Of a stretch of DNA of 64,000 nucleotides, positions 22,893 to 32,393 are shown piece by piece; position 1 is the stretch's first letter, and every line of letters begins with the position of its first letter. The translations under genes and the position numbers were made by a program. A model generated the notes under the pieces. That model saw only the letters and a program-made list of their open reading frames with translations. It did not search any database and was not told the origin of the DNA. Source of the stretch: Elusimicrobiales bacterium (GTDB taxonomy: Bacteria > Elusimicrobiota > Elusimicrobia > Elusimicrobiales > UBA9959); the NCBI GenBank assembly GCA_028688015.1, contig JAQTZB010000004.1, positions 124,001 through 188,000 on the forward strand. Direction: 5' to 3'.

Positions 22893-24426
22893 AGATCGCG
22901 CCGCCGCCGGGCCGGTTAACCGCCGCCACCCCCCCGCCGTACTCGCGGGCCACGCCCTGCACTATGTGCAGCCCCAGCCCCGTCCCCTTACCGTCGGGCT
23001 TGGTGGTGAAGAACGGCTCAAAGATCTTCTCAAGGTTCTCCTCCGCTATGCCGGGGCCCTCGTCCGAGATTTCCAGCACGGCGTAGTTCCCAGGCTTGAG
23101 GCCGGCCGGCAGCGGCTCGCCGGGCCCGGCGGGCCTGGTAGCCACCGTGAGCCGCCCCCCGCCGGGCATGGCGTCCCTGGCGTTCAGCGCCAGGTTCAGC
23201 GCCACCTGCTTCAGATGCTCCGGCCGGATACGCACCTTCGGCAGGCCGGGCGCCAGCTCGTAGGCCACCGCCGTACTTTTACCTGCGAGTTTAACGATTA
23301 TAAGTTTTACGCCCTCCAGCGCGCCGTTGAGGTCAGCCGGCGCGGCGGGCCCGTCGCTGCGCCGGGAAAAAGACAGCAGCTGCTTTATCAGCGCCGAGGC
23401 CCCCTTGGCCATGTCCAGGATGTTCTGGGAGATCCGGGAACTGCTCTCGGGGGACTGGTCCTCGCGCAGCAGCTGCACGGACCCGATGATCACGGAGAGC
23501 AGGTTATTGAAATCGTGCGTGACCTGCCCCACCAGCATGCCCAGGGCCTCCATTTTCTGCGAGCTCAGCAGCTGGCCGCGGGCCGAGCGCAGGTCCCAAT
23601 TAAGCTCCGAATTCCTGAGCGCCAGCGCCACCAGCGGCCCCATCACCCTGGCCCGCCGCAGGTCGTCCTCGCTGAACCCTGGCCGCCCCGCCTGGCGGGT
23701 CACGCAAAGCACGCCGGGCCCGGGGTCTCCGCAAGGCAGGGCGATGAACAGCGCGCTGCCCCGGCCCGCGCCGCCCGACAAGGCCGCCGCCTCCGCGCCT
23801 CCGTCCGCCAGCAGCACCTCCGCCCCCGCTTCCGCCAGCAGCTCCAGCCCCCTGCGGCACAGTTCCGGCCCCGCGTCCAGCGGCAGCGCGGAACCGGGAC
23901 CGTAAAACCCGGAAACTTTCAGGCCGCGCCCGTGGCTGTGCCGCCCAAGCAGCGCCTCGTCGGCCCCGAACAGCCTGGCCGCGGAAGCAGCGGCTATATC
24001 CATCAGCCCTTCCGGGCTTTCGGCGGAAAAAGCGGCGGCGGCTATTTCCGCGAAGCGCTTCTTCTCCACGGCGCGCCCGGCGGCAGCGGCCAGCGCGGTT
24101 ATGCTGAAAGGTTTTTTGAGGTAGTCGAAAGCGCCCAGGCGCATGCTCTCCACCGCGCTGTCCACCGAGCCGTGCGCGGTGAGGATGATGACCTCCAGAC
24201 GGGGCGCCACTTTTTTTATTTCCCGGAGCGCCGCCAGCCCGCCCATGCCGGGCATCATCAGGTCCAGGATCACCAGGTCGAAGCCGTTGGCCGTCACCTT
24301 GGCCAGCCCTTCCTCGCCGCTGGCGGCGCAGGAAACGCTGAAACCCTCGCGCGCGAGGGCCTCCGTGATCAGGCTCAGCAGGTCCGGGTCGTCGTCTATG
24401 GCCAGTATCTCGCCGCGGCAGAGCAT
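22852..24426 (-). CDS. Hybrid sensor: receiver-GAF-like-HisKA-HATPase kinase 2
   Basis: 524 residues, soluble, with the same architecture as the kinase at 20951: receiver 1-122 (D55 in LVILDLMMPG, KKPF Lys), Ala-rich GAF-like region about 125-275, H box QVTHDFNNLLSVIIGS with phospho-His H304, N box NLALNARDAM, G1 DEGPGI, and G2 GKGTGLGLH. The H box (THDFNNLL) is of the NtrB/PAS-kinase-like subgroup rather than the AHEINNPL type of the paralog. A strong GGGAGGGGG Shine-Dalgarno precedes the ATG. It is downstream of the FlgO-like gene, 10 bases away, so that secreted protein may be its target or sensor input. Confidence 0.95.
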   Translation of the reverse strand: MLCRGEILAIDDDPDLLSLITEALAREGFSVSCAASGEEGLAKVTANGFDLVILDLMMPGMGGLAALREIKKVAPRLEVIILTAHGSVDSAVESMRLGAFDYLKKPFSITALAAAAGRAVEKKRFAEIAAAAFSAESPEGLMDIAAASAARLFGADEALLGRHSHGRGLKVSGFYGPGSALPLDAGPELCRRGLELLAEAGAEVLLADGGAEAAALSGGAGRGSALFIALPCGDPGPGVLCVTRQAGRPGFSEDDLRRARVMGPLVALALRNSELNWDLRSARGQLLSSQKMEALGMLVGQVTHDFNNLLSVIIGSVQLLREDQSPESSSRISQNILDMAKGASALIKQLLSFSRRSDGPAAPADLNGALEGVKLIIVKLAGKSTAVAYELAPGLPKVRIRPEHLKQVALNLALNARDAMPGGGRLTVATRPAGPGEPLPAGLKPGNYAVLEISDEGPGIAEENLEKIFEPFFTTKPDGKGTGLGLHIVQGVAREYGGGVAAVNRPGGGAIFRVFLPAAEGRGS

Positions 24427-24436
24427 ATCCCCCTCC

Positions 24437-25345
24437 CTAGTGCAGCCCGCACTCGTCGGAAATCCGGGCCTCTTCGTCCATCAGCTTCACCACGGCGTTC
24501 AGCTCCGGCACCGACAACCTGGGCGCGTCGGGCGAGAGGTGCAGGGAGCGCAGCATGGCGTAGAATTTTTTTCTGTCACCGGCGTTCTGTATTTCCCCCC
24601 CGGGGTTGCGGGTGAGCTTCATGCTGTTGAACTTGGGGTCGCGCATCTGCAGCGACCAGTACTTGGCCTTGGCTTCCAGCGCCACCCGCTGCATGGCCGC
24701 CAGGCGCGTGCGGCGCACGTTGCAACTGTCGGTGTTCAGGCTGGCCGGCGCGTCGCGGAAGTCCGCGAACTCGGGGCGAAGATCCTCTTCGCCGAACATC
24801 TCCGCTATCACCTTCAGGTCGGGCACGTCGAATTCGAAGCCCTGCTTATCCTCCACCATGTCCCACTGCCGCTCGGTCTGCGCTTCCACCGTGTGCAGCA
24901 CGGCGCCGGTCAACGGGTCTATCATCTTGGCTATGATCTTCAGGTGGTCCTTGGTGCCGAAGATGGTCCCCACTATTATGGCGTCGCTCGGGTTCATCTT
25001 CCTGGCCGGGCCCTCCGCTTCCTCGGACACGCCCGAAGCGGCCAGCCGCCGCTCTTCCAGCACCTTCCCCAGCTGCGAGCGCTCCAGCAGGTTCACCTTG
25101 CCGGAGGCCACCAGGCAGCTCATCAGTTTCTCAGAAACGTAATCACTCTCCTCGCGGGAGGTACGGGCCTTGCGAGAGAAACCCAACACGGCCAGGTTCT
25201 TGACGTTCTTGTTGTTGGAATACTTGGCGAAGTCGTTCGCCATTTTCTTGTAGACGTCCTCGCCGGAGGAGGGCGAGGGCGCGCCGAGCAGAAGAACAAA
25301 AGCGGCCGCCAGGGTCAGCTTTAACGGGCGATTCAGCTTTTTCAT
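24437..25345 (-). CDS. Secreted FlgO/CsgG-like domain protein
   Basis: 302 residues from the ATG at 25345, chosen for the GGAGGAGGGG site and because a signal peptide (KLTLAAAFVLLLGAPSPSSG) then sits at the N-terminus. The N-terminal half has the FlgO/CsgG/LpoB-type fold: KNLAVLGFSRKAR, SDYVSEKLMSCLVASGKVNLLERSQLGKVLEERRLA, DAIIVGTIFG, VDP-like KMIDPLTGAVLHTVEA. Members act in outer-membrane secretion or flagellar/curli assembly, or activate synthases. The C-terminal ~110 residues are Arg/Lys-rich and unique. It is in one operon with kinase 2. Confidence 0.8.
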   Translation of the reverse strand: MKKLNRPLKLTLAAAFVLLLGAPSPSSGEDVYKKMANDFAKYSNNKNVKNLAVLGFSRKARTSREESDYVSEKLMSCLVASGKVNLLERSQLGKVLEERRLAASGVSEEAEGPARKMNPSDAIIVGTIFGTKDHLKIIAKMIDPLTGAVLHTVEAQTERQWDMVEDKQGFEFDVPDLKVIAEMFGEEDLRPEFADFRDAPASLNTDSCNVRRTRLAAMQRVALEAKAKYWSLQMRDPKFNSMKLTRNPGGEIQNAGDRKKFYAMLRSLHLSPDAPRLSVPELNAVVKLMDEEARISDECGLH

Positions 25346-25440
25346 AACCCCTCCTCCATCCTCATTCATAGTGTAACAGGAGGGGCCTACGTTAAACAGC
25401 AATAAATAATCAAATCCTCATCAAATCTGTTGAGCCGCCG

Positions 25441-25631
25441 GCGCGGCCTGGCCCGCCGCGAGCGATTTTAGGCCGCAGGGCCAAGGTCCGGAGCGGACCG
25501 CCTATCATTGGGGCGGCGGCGAAGAATGTTTGAGGAGCGCACTGTGTGCGCGACGAGTTCTTCGCCGGCGGAGGACCGCAGGCCCTCTTCGGCCGCGGCC
25601 GCTTATGAGCGAGTGGCGGGCCAGGCCGCGC
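25441..25631. repeat. GC-rich nested-palindrome element beside response regulator
   Basis: A 191-base unit framed by a perfect 17-base inverted repeat, GCGCGGCCTGGCCCGCC (25441-25457) and its complement (25615-25631). Inside, CGGCGAAGAA (25517-25526) pairs with TTCTTCGCCG (25558-25567), and within that loop GCGCAC-TGT-GTGCGC (25537-25551); GGTCC-GGAGC-GGACC forms another hairpin. The inner core matches the element at 7660-7791 in 16 of 17 bases. It occupies most of the 295-base gap between the FlgO-like and OmpR-type genes; I see no gene in it. Confidence 0.65.
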
Positions 25632-25640
25632 AGGGTTGTA

Positions 25641-26330
25641 TTATTCCAGCTTGTAACCGTGGCCGGTGACGCTGGTGATGCGGGCGCCGATCTCCGGGCC
25701 CAGCTTCTTGCGCAGGGAGGAGACGTGCACGCCCACGGTGTGCGGGTCGTTGTAGCTGGCGGGGTCGTAGCCCCAGACGGTCTCCAGCAGGTAGGGGATG
25801 GAAAGCAGGCGGCCCTCCTCGGTGATCAGGGCCATCAGCAGGTCGAATTCCTTGCGCGTCAGCGGCACCACCGCGCCCTGCACCGTCACCGTGCGGCCGG
25901 CGGGGTCTATCACCATGCCCAGCTTGTTGATCTTATCCGCCTTGTCCGCCGCGCCCTCGTAGCGCTTAAGCACGGCCTTGATCTTGGCCAGCAGCACAGG
26001 GAAAGAGAACGGTTTGAGGATATAATCGTCGGCGCCCTTGTTGTAGCCGGCCAGGATATCCTCCTCGCTGATCTTCGCGCCCGAAACTATGATCACCGGC
26101 ACCGCGCCGAAGCCCTCGGTCTCCTTGAGCGCCTTGCACAGCGTGAAGCCGTCCAGCCCCTTCATCTCCGCGTCGGTGATCACCAGGTCCGGCCTGGATT
26201 CCTGCGCCAGGGCCACGGCCTCGGCGCCGCCCCCGGCCGCCGCCACCTTGAAGCCGCGGTCCTCCAGGAAGCGCCGGGTCGAGTTCAGCACCAGGGCGTC
26301 GTCGTCCACTAAAAGTATTTTTTTAAACAT
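25641..26330 (-). CDS. OmpR/PhoB-family response regulator
   Basis: 229 residues. Receiver at 1-125 (D53 in LVITDAEMKGLDG, Lys in LKPFSFP) and a winged-helix DNA-binding domain from about 131 to the end (VVPLTRKEFDLLMALITEEGRLLSIPYLLETVWG, then HTVGVHVSSLRKKLG and RITSVTGHGYKLE). No cognate kinase adjoins it; the two soluble hybrid kinases upstream are candidates. It starts two bases after the flavoprotein gene stop, forming a GDPD-flavoprotein-regulator operon. Confidence 0.95.
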   Translation of the reverse strand: MFKKILLVDDDALVLNSTRRFLEDRGFKVAAAGGGAEAVALAQESRPDLVITDAEMKGLDGFTLCKALKETEGFGAVPVIIVSGAKISEEDILAGYNKGADDYILKPFSFPVLLAKIKAVLKRYEGAADKADKINKLGMVIDPAGRTVTVQGAVVPLTRKEFDLLMALITEEGRLLSIPYLLETVWGYDPASYNDPHTVGVHVSSLRKKLGPEIGARITSVTGHGYKLE

Positions 26331-26332
26331 AG

Positions 26333-26923
26333 CTATAAAAGTTTCCTGCCCAACTTCTCCGCCAGGCGCCGGTCCCGCGCAGTCAGCGCCGGCTTTTCCT
26401 CAGCAGAGGCCAGCCCGATGACCAGCGTGCCCGCGACTTTGGCCCCCAGCGTCCGCGCCGTGAGCCTCAACGCCCGCAGCGCGCCCGTGAACAGCCGCCC
26501 GAAAACAGAGGGCATCGCGGAGGACGTGATCAGCACCGCTTTCCTGCCGCCGGCCTTGAGGCGGAAAGCCGGGGCCAGCGCGCCCCATGGCCAGTAGGCG
26601 TAAGGCGTGCCGCGCTCCATGAACCTGCGGTAGACCGCGCTGACATTAAAGCAGTTGACCGGCGCGGCCAGGATCAGCCCCTGCGCGGCCTCGGCCGCGT
26701 CCAGGATACCGTTCATGTCGTCGGCCAGCGGGCAGGCCCCGCGCTTGTCGCCCGGAGCCTGCGTGCAGGCCCGGCAGTTGGTGCAGAATTCCACGCGCTG
26801 TTCCGAAAGCAGCACCGTTTCCACCACGGCCCCGCCCGCGCGTGCGGCGGCGGCCGCGGCCTGCACGGCCTGGTCTATGATCCCGCCGCGCCGGTAGCTG
26901 CCGTTTATCGCCAGTATTTTCAT
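26333..26923 (-). CDS. NADPH-dependent FMN reductase / iron-sulfur flavoprotein-like
   Basis: 196 residues with a flavodoxin-like fold. The N-terminal FMN-phosphate loop is NGSYRRGGIIDQAV. A Cys-rich insert FCTNCRACTQ...GACPLADDM (C-x2-C-x2-C-x10-C) is the pattern of Isf-type and related multimeric flavin reductases and may bind a [4Fe-4S] cluster. LAAPVNCFNVSAVYRRFMER is the conserved FMN-binding segment. Probable role: electron transfer or redox defence. It is four bases from the GDPD gene and two from the regulator gene, so the three are co-transcribed. Confidence 0.88.
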   Translation of the reverse strand: MKILAINGSYRRGGIIDQAVQAAAAAARAGGAVVETVLLSEQRVEFCTNCRACTQAPGDKRGACPLADDMNGILDAAEAAQGLILAAPVNCFNVSAVYRRFMERGTPYAYWPWGALAPAFRLKAGGRKAVLITSSAMPSVFGRLFTGALRALRLTARTLGAKVAGTLVIGLASAEEKPALTARDRRLAEKLGRKLL

Positions 26924-26927
26924 ACGT

Positions 26928-27668
26928 TCAGGTATACTTGAGAGCCATCTCCACGTCGTCGGTCCAGATCGCGCGGGCGCCCAGCTCCGCCAGCCGCTTC
27001 ACGTCGCGCGGGTGGTTGGCTATGCCAGCAGAGACCTCTATCCCCTCGGCCTCGGCCGCGGCGGCCTGCGCCCTGAAATCGCAGGCGGCGGCGCCGAAAT
27101 AAAAAAGCTGTTTCGCCAGCGGCCAGTCTATCCAGCCGGCGCACACTTTGCTGGCGCCGGTCAGCAACGCGGTCCGCACCAGGCCAGATGGGAAAAGCGG
27201 CATGACCGCGCGCCCTATGCGGGGCACGGCCTCCGCCGCGGCGTCCAGGAAGGAGGTCTTATGCGAGAAGGCCAGCAGGTAGGCGCGGGCCTCCACCCCG
27301 GCGCGCGCGATCTGGCGCGCCAGGTCTGCGGCGTCGGACTCCTTCTGCAGCGCCAGTTCGAAATAAAAATCCTTCCCGGGCCGCAGGATCATCAGGTTCA
27401 GGATATCGTCGAGGTGCGCGATGGGTTCCTCCCCCTGCACGCGCAGGGCCTTCAGGTGGGCCCACTGCGTCCGTGAGATCGCCCAGTCCCGCCCGCAGAC
27501 CCGGTCCGCGGACGCGTCGTGGAAAGCCACGAACTGCCCGTCCGCGGTGCGGCGGATGTCGCATTCTATGGCGGAGGCGCCGGCGGCGAAGGCGGCCCTG
27601 AAGGCCGCCACCGTATTCTCCGGAGCGCGGGCCATGCCGCCGCGGTGCGCGTAAACGGGTACTCCCAT
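26928..27668 (-). CDS. Glycerophosphodiester phosphodiesterase (UgpQ-like)
   Basis: 246-residue TIM-barrel GDPD: YAHRGGMARAPENTVAAF gives the HR(G)...PENT catalytic start, IECDIRRTADGQFVAFHDASADRVCG holds the E-x-D metal site and catalytic His, and a C-terminal WTDD motif closes the barrel. No signal peptide, so cytoplasmic; it releases glycerol-3-phosphate from glycerophosphodiesters. It is first in an operon with a flavoprotein and a response regulator. A TAGAAT box ends 7 bases before the ATG, so the leader is minimal. Confidence 0.92.
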   Translation of the reverse strand: MGVPVYAHRGGMARAPENTVAAFRAAFAAGASAIECDIRRTADGQFVAFHDASADRVCGRDWAISRTQWAHLKALRVQGEEPIAHLDDILNLMILRPGKDFYFELALQKESDAADLARQIARAGVEARAYLLAFSHKTSFLDAAAEAVPRIGRAVMPLFPSGLVRTALLTGASKVCAGWIDWPLAKQLFYFGAAACDFRAQAAAAEAEGIEVSAGIANHPRDVKRLAELGARAIWTDDVEMALKYT

Positions 27669-27700
27669 ATAGAGAATTCTAGTAAATCTGACAGTAAAAA

Positions 27701-27724
27701 AAGCGGCGCCTTTCAGCGCCGCTT
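27701..27724. terminator. Bidirectional terminator after deacetylase gene
   Basis: AAGCGGCGC and GCGCCGCTT are separated by 6 bases. On the minus strand the stem is followed by TTTTTTTACTG, so it ends the polysaccharide deacetylase transcript just upstream of the GDPD promoter. Confidence 0.9.
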
Positions 27725-27743
27725 TTCCGTGCCGCGGGAAGTT

Positions 27744-28868
27744 TTACTCGCCGCGATACGCCTTGGTCAGCCGCTCCGGGGAAACAACGGTATAGCCGTT
27801 GTCCGCCAGCCAGGCCACCAGGCGGATGGAGGCGGTGCGGCTCTGGGAATGGATGTCGTGCATCAGCACTATGCCCTTGCCGCGCTGCTTTATCATGGAG
27901 ACGGTTTTCTGAAAAAGTTCCTCGGGGTCCTTGGTGGACCAGTCCAGTGTGTCTATGGTCCAGCCGACCGGCACCAGGCCCAGTTCGGAATCCGCGGCCC
28001 GCAGCTGCTCCACTGTGACGATGCCGTAGGGCGGCCTGAAGAACTGGGGCGCCGCGCCGGTGGTTTCCTTGATGGAGGCTTTCACTCCGCCGAGCTGCTT
28101 CACGGACTCGCCGGTGGACATGGCGGTTAAGGGCTTGTCGCCCGCAGCCGCGTGGTTGTAGCCGTGCACCGCCACTGAGTGGCCGTCGGCGGCCTCGGCC
28201 TTTATGCGGCCTTTGCCGGCAGCGCCGGCGATGTTGCGGCCCAGCACGAAGAAAATGGAGGGCGCGTTGCCGGCCTTCATGCCGGCGGAAACCTCTTCGG
28301 TCAGGGCGCCAGGGCCGTCGTCGAAGGTAAGGATCACTTCGCCCTTCTTCAGGAAGCCGTCGTACTGCACGAGGAACGGCACGTTGTTCTTGACGTAATT
28401 GATCTGGCAGTAGCCCGCCTTTATCGGCACGCCGCGCTCCGCGTCGCGTGCGGCGGGCCGGGCGTAGAAGCCGAAAACGTCGTTGAGCTCGGCGGAGATC
28501 CTGTAGGAGACCTCGCCCCCGCCGCGCGAGGCCGGGCCCTTATAATCCCGCCCCGTTTCTTTCTGTATGAGCGCGCGGACCTCCTCCAGGCGGCCGCGCA
28601 GGTACTGGCCCGCGGCCGCGGCCTCCAGGTATTCGGGGCTGTCCTGGGGCGACACGTAGGCCACGCTGGAATAGACCTTCAGCGCGGAATAGATTTCGTC
28701 GTAGTCGCCGATCAGCTCTATGGCGTCCGCCGCGGCGGGGCTGGCGGCGGGCACCTCCACGTCCCCGGGAGCCCCGGGGAGCCGGAGGTCGGCGGCGGCC
28801 GCGTTCAGCAGGGCCGAAAAGGAAATAAGCGCGGCGAAAAAGAAAGACTCGCGGAGCAGTTTTATCAT
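27744..28868 (-). CDS. Secreted polysaccharide deacetylase (NodB/CE4 family)
   Basis: 374 residues from the ATG at 28868, chosen because it gives a clean signal peptide (MIKLLRESFFFAALISFSAL). N-terminal ~150 residues are an uncharacterised helical region. The CE4 domain follows: motif 1 LTFDDGPG (Asp pair near 183-184), metal-binding H-x3-H in VAVHGYNH (near 235-239), motif 3 RPPYGIV, motif 4 WTIDTLDW, motif 5 IVLMHDIH. All catalytic residues are present. It probably deacetylates peptidoglycan or an exported polysaccharide. There is no Shine-Dalgarno sequence; a CATAAT box is 6 bases before the ATG, so it may be leaderless. Confidence 0.92.
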   Translation of the reverse strand: MIKLLRESFFFAALISFSALLNAAAADLRLPGAPGDVEVPAASPAAADAIELIGDYDEIYSALKVYSSVAYVSPQDSPEYLEAAAAGQYLRGRLEEVRALIQKETGRDYKGPASRGGGEVSYRISAELNDVFGFYARPAARDAERGVPIKAGYCQINYVKNNVPFLVQYDGFLKKGEVILTFDDGPGALTEEVSAGMKAGNAPSIFFVLGRNIAGAAGKGRIKAEAADGHSVAVHGYNHAAAGDKPLTAMSTGESVKQLGGVKASIKETTGAAPQFFRPPYGIVTVEQLRAADSELGLVPVGWTIDTLDWSTKDPEELFQKTVSMIKQRGKGIVLMHDIHSQSRTASIRLVAWLADNGYTVVSPERLTKAYRGE

Positions 28869-28912
28869 ATCTATATTATGCCGCATAAACGCGGCAGCAA
28901 TAAGAGGCGAAA

Positions 28913-28938
28913 GGCCCAAAAACCGCAGTTTTTGGGCC
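28913..28938 (-). terminator. Terminator of the hpt-ftsH-cdaA operon
   Basis: GGCCCAAAAA and TTTTTGGGCC enclose CCGCAG; on the minus strand TTTCG follows. The A/T part of the stem supplies the U tract. It sits 30 bases after the mini-CdaR stop and upstream of the deacetylase start. Confidence 0.75.
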
Positions 28939-28968
28939 CAGGAGGGATAGGACTAAAGGTCTTGGCGG

Positions 28969-29070
28969 TCAGCCGATGCCGCCGCGCTTGAAGTACCAGA
29001 TCAGCAGGGCTATGATGAGCGACAGCGCTTTGATCTGCCAGTTGCGGGTAAAGAGTTCGGGGATGTTCAT
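28969..29070 (-). CDS. 33-residue CdaR/YbbR-like membrane anchor
   Basis: A complete small ORF starting three bases after the cdaA stop (TGA ACC ATG) and ending in TGA. The product is MNIPELFTRNWQIKALSL... with one membrane helix (LSLIIALLIWYF) and a basic end FKRGGIG. The segment NW-x-L/I-K-x-L-S-L-x-x-A-x-x-x-W-Y is how CdaR/YbbR proteins begin, and cdaR directly follows cdaA in Firmicutes. Here the YbbR repeats that normally follow are missing: the frame stops right after the helix. It is either a reduced CdaA partner or the remnant of a deleted cdaR. Intact frame and coupling favour a functional microprotein. Confidence 0.75.
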   Translation of the reverse strand: MNIPELFTRNWQIKALSLIIALLIWYFKRGGIG

Positions 29071-29073
29071 GGT

Positions 29074-29898
29074 TCAGGCCTGGGGGGGCGGGGCGGCGGC
29101 GGGCGGGACCGCGGCAGGCGCTCCGGGCCGCTGGGCCTTGCGCAGCAGGGTCTTCTCGGCCTTGGAGCGGTACAGCTGGTACAGCATGGCCTCGAGGTCT
29201 TTGGGGTCCACGTGCTGCTGCAGCTTGCCGTTGCGGGCTACGCTCAGCGTGCCGGTCTCTTCGGAAACGATGACGATGATGGCGTCGGCGGCCTCGCTGA
29301 GGCCCAGCGCCGCGCGGTGGCGCATGCCGAGGATCTTGGACAGTTCCTGCTGCTCGGTCAGCGGCAGGATGCAGCCGGCGGCCACCAGCCGGTTATTGGC
29401 TATCACGGCGGCCCCGTCGTGCAGCAGGGTGTTGATGTGGAAGACGGTGAGCAGCAGTTCCTTGGATACCTCGCCGTTCACGCGCACGCCCGTCTCCACT
29501 ATGTCGCGCAGCGCCATGTCCTGCTCGAGCACTATCAGCATGCCCATCTTTTCGGCCATCGCGGAGCGCACGGCCTCCATCATCTCGCCGATAAAGCGGT
29601 ACTCGGCCGAAACCATCACCCGCCCCAGCGGGTTGGAGCCGATGTTCGCCAGCGCGAAGCGGATCTCGGGCTGAAAAACGACGATGAGCAGCACCATGCC
29701 GGCTACCCAGAACTGCCCTACGAGCCAGACCGTGGCGGCGAGGTGCAGGGCCTGGGCCAGGGCTGTGATGACCGCGAGGATGGAGACGCCCCAAATTACC
29801 TGCATGGCGCGGGTGCCCTTGAGCAGCAGGATGAGGCGGTACACTATGTAGTATACCACCGCGATGTCTATGAGGTCCCTAAGGTACTGCAGGTACAA
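29074..29898 (-). CDS. cdaA: Diadenylate cyclase, CdaA type
   Basis: Makes c-di-AMP from two ATP at the membrane. Three N-terminal membrane helices (about residues 10-27, 35-52 and 57-76) precede the DAC domain, with catalytic LLHDGAAVI (DGA 161-163) and GMRHRAALG (RHR 193-195). Topology and motifs are those of CdaA/DacA rather than DisA. The ~20 C-terminal residues are Pro/Ala-rich and not part of the domain. It is 18 bases after ftsH and is followed at once by a CdaR-like mini-ORF. glmM, the usual third member of this operon, is elsewhere in the window. Confidence 0.95.
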   Translation of the reverse strand: MYLQYLRDLIDIAVVYYIVYRLILLLKGTRAMQVIWGVSILAVITALAQALHLAATVWLVGQFWVAGMVLLIVVFQPEIRFALANIGSNPLGRVMVSAEYRFIGEMMEAVRSAMAEKMGMLIVLEQDMALRDIVETGVRVNGEVSKELLLTVFHINTLLHDGAAVIANNRLVAAGCILPLTEQQELSKILGMRHRAALGLSEAADAIIVIVSEETGTLSVARNGKLQQHVDPKDLEAMLYQLYRSKAEKTLLRKAQRPGAPAAVPPAAAPPPQA

Positions 29899-29916
29899 AT
29901 TTCCCCCCGTTTAATC

Positions 29917-31757
<1,841 letters not shown>

Positions 31758-31758
<1 letters not shown>

Positions 31759-32300
31759 TAGTTCTTTCCTTGTATGGCGGCCTCGTTGAGCACGCCGATG
31801 TACGGCAGGTTGCGGTAGATGCCGTTATAGTCCAGCCCGTAGCCCACGACGAATTTATCGGGGATGCTGAAAGCGGAATACTTGATCGGGACCTGGGCCC
31901 GGCGGCGCGAGGGTTTATCCAGCAGCGTGCAGATCTCCACCGACTTGGGGCGGCGGGTCTTGAGGTTCTGCAGCATGTACTGCATCGTCAGGCCGGAGTC
32001 CACTATGTCCTCTACGATGATCACATCGGAATCCTCGATGCTTTCCTTGAGGTCCAGCAGGATGCGCACCACGCCGGTGGAATGCTCGCCGGAGTACGAG
32101 GAGACCATCATGAAGTCCAGCCGCGTGTCGAGGTCGATGTGCCGGGCCAGGTCGGCCAGGAACAGCGTGCAGCCTTTCAGCACGCCCACCAGCGTGACGG
32201 TGCGGCCCGCGTAGTCGCGCGAGATCCGCTCGCCCAGCTGCTTAACGCCTTCGGCGAGCTGCTCCCTGGAAATCAGTATCTCCTGCAGGTCCTTATGCAT
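31758..32300 (-). CDS. hpt: Hypoxanthine phosphoribosyltransferase
   Basis: Purine salvage: converts hypoxanthine (and guanine) plus PRPP to nucleotide. The PRPP-binding loop is VIIVEDIVDSGLTM (usual VEDIIDTG), the PPi loop is VGVLKGCTLFLADLARHI, the flexible-loop SSYSGEHSTG is present, and the C-terminal VGYGLDYNGIYRNLPYIGVL is diagnostic. 180 residues. Promoter 9 bases upstream of the start. First gene of the hpt-ftsH-cdaA-mini-CdaR operon. Confidence 0.96.
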
Positions 32301-32308
32301 TCATATAT

Positions 32309-32337
32309 ATTTTAGTATTTATAGGGGGTTTAACCAA
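32309..32337 (-). promoter_or_regulatory. Promoter of the hpt-ftsH-cdaA operon
   Basis: TTGGTT (32332-32337) and TAAAAT (32309-32314) on the minus strand with a 17-base spacer. The ATG follows the -10 box after 8 bases, so the transcript has almost no 5' leader. Confidence 0.65.
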
Positions 32338-32343
32338 TGGAAA

Positions 32344-32378
32344 AGAAGAAGCCGGGGCGGACGGCCCCGGCTTCTTCT
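32344..32378 (-). terminator. Strong terminator after phospholipase D gene
   Basis: A 15-bp stem AGAAGAAGCCGGGGC with its complement and a 5-base loop; TTTTCC follows on the minus strand. It isolates the PLD gene from the hpt promoter. Confidence 0.9.
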
Positions 32379-32393
32379 CTGCGGCTGGCCCGC

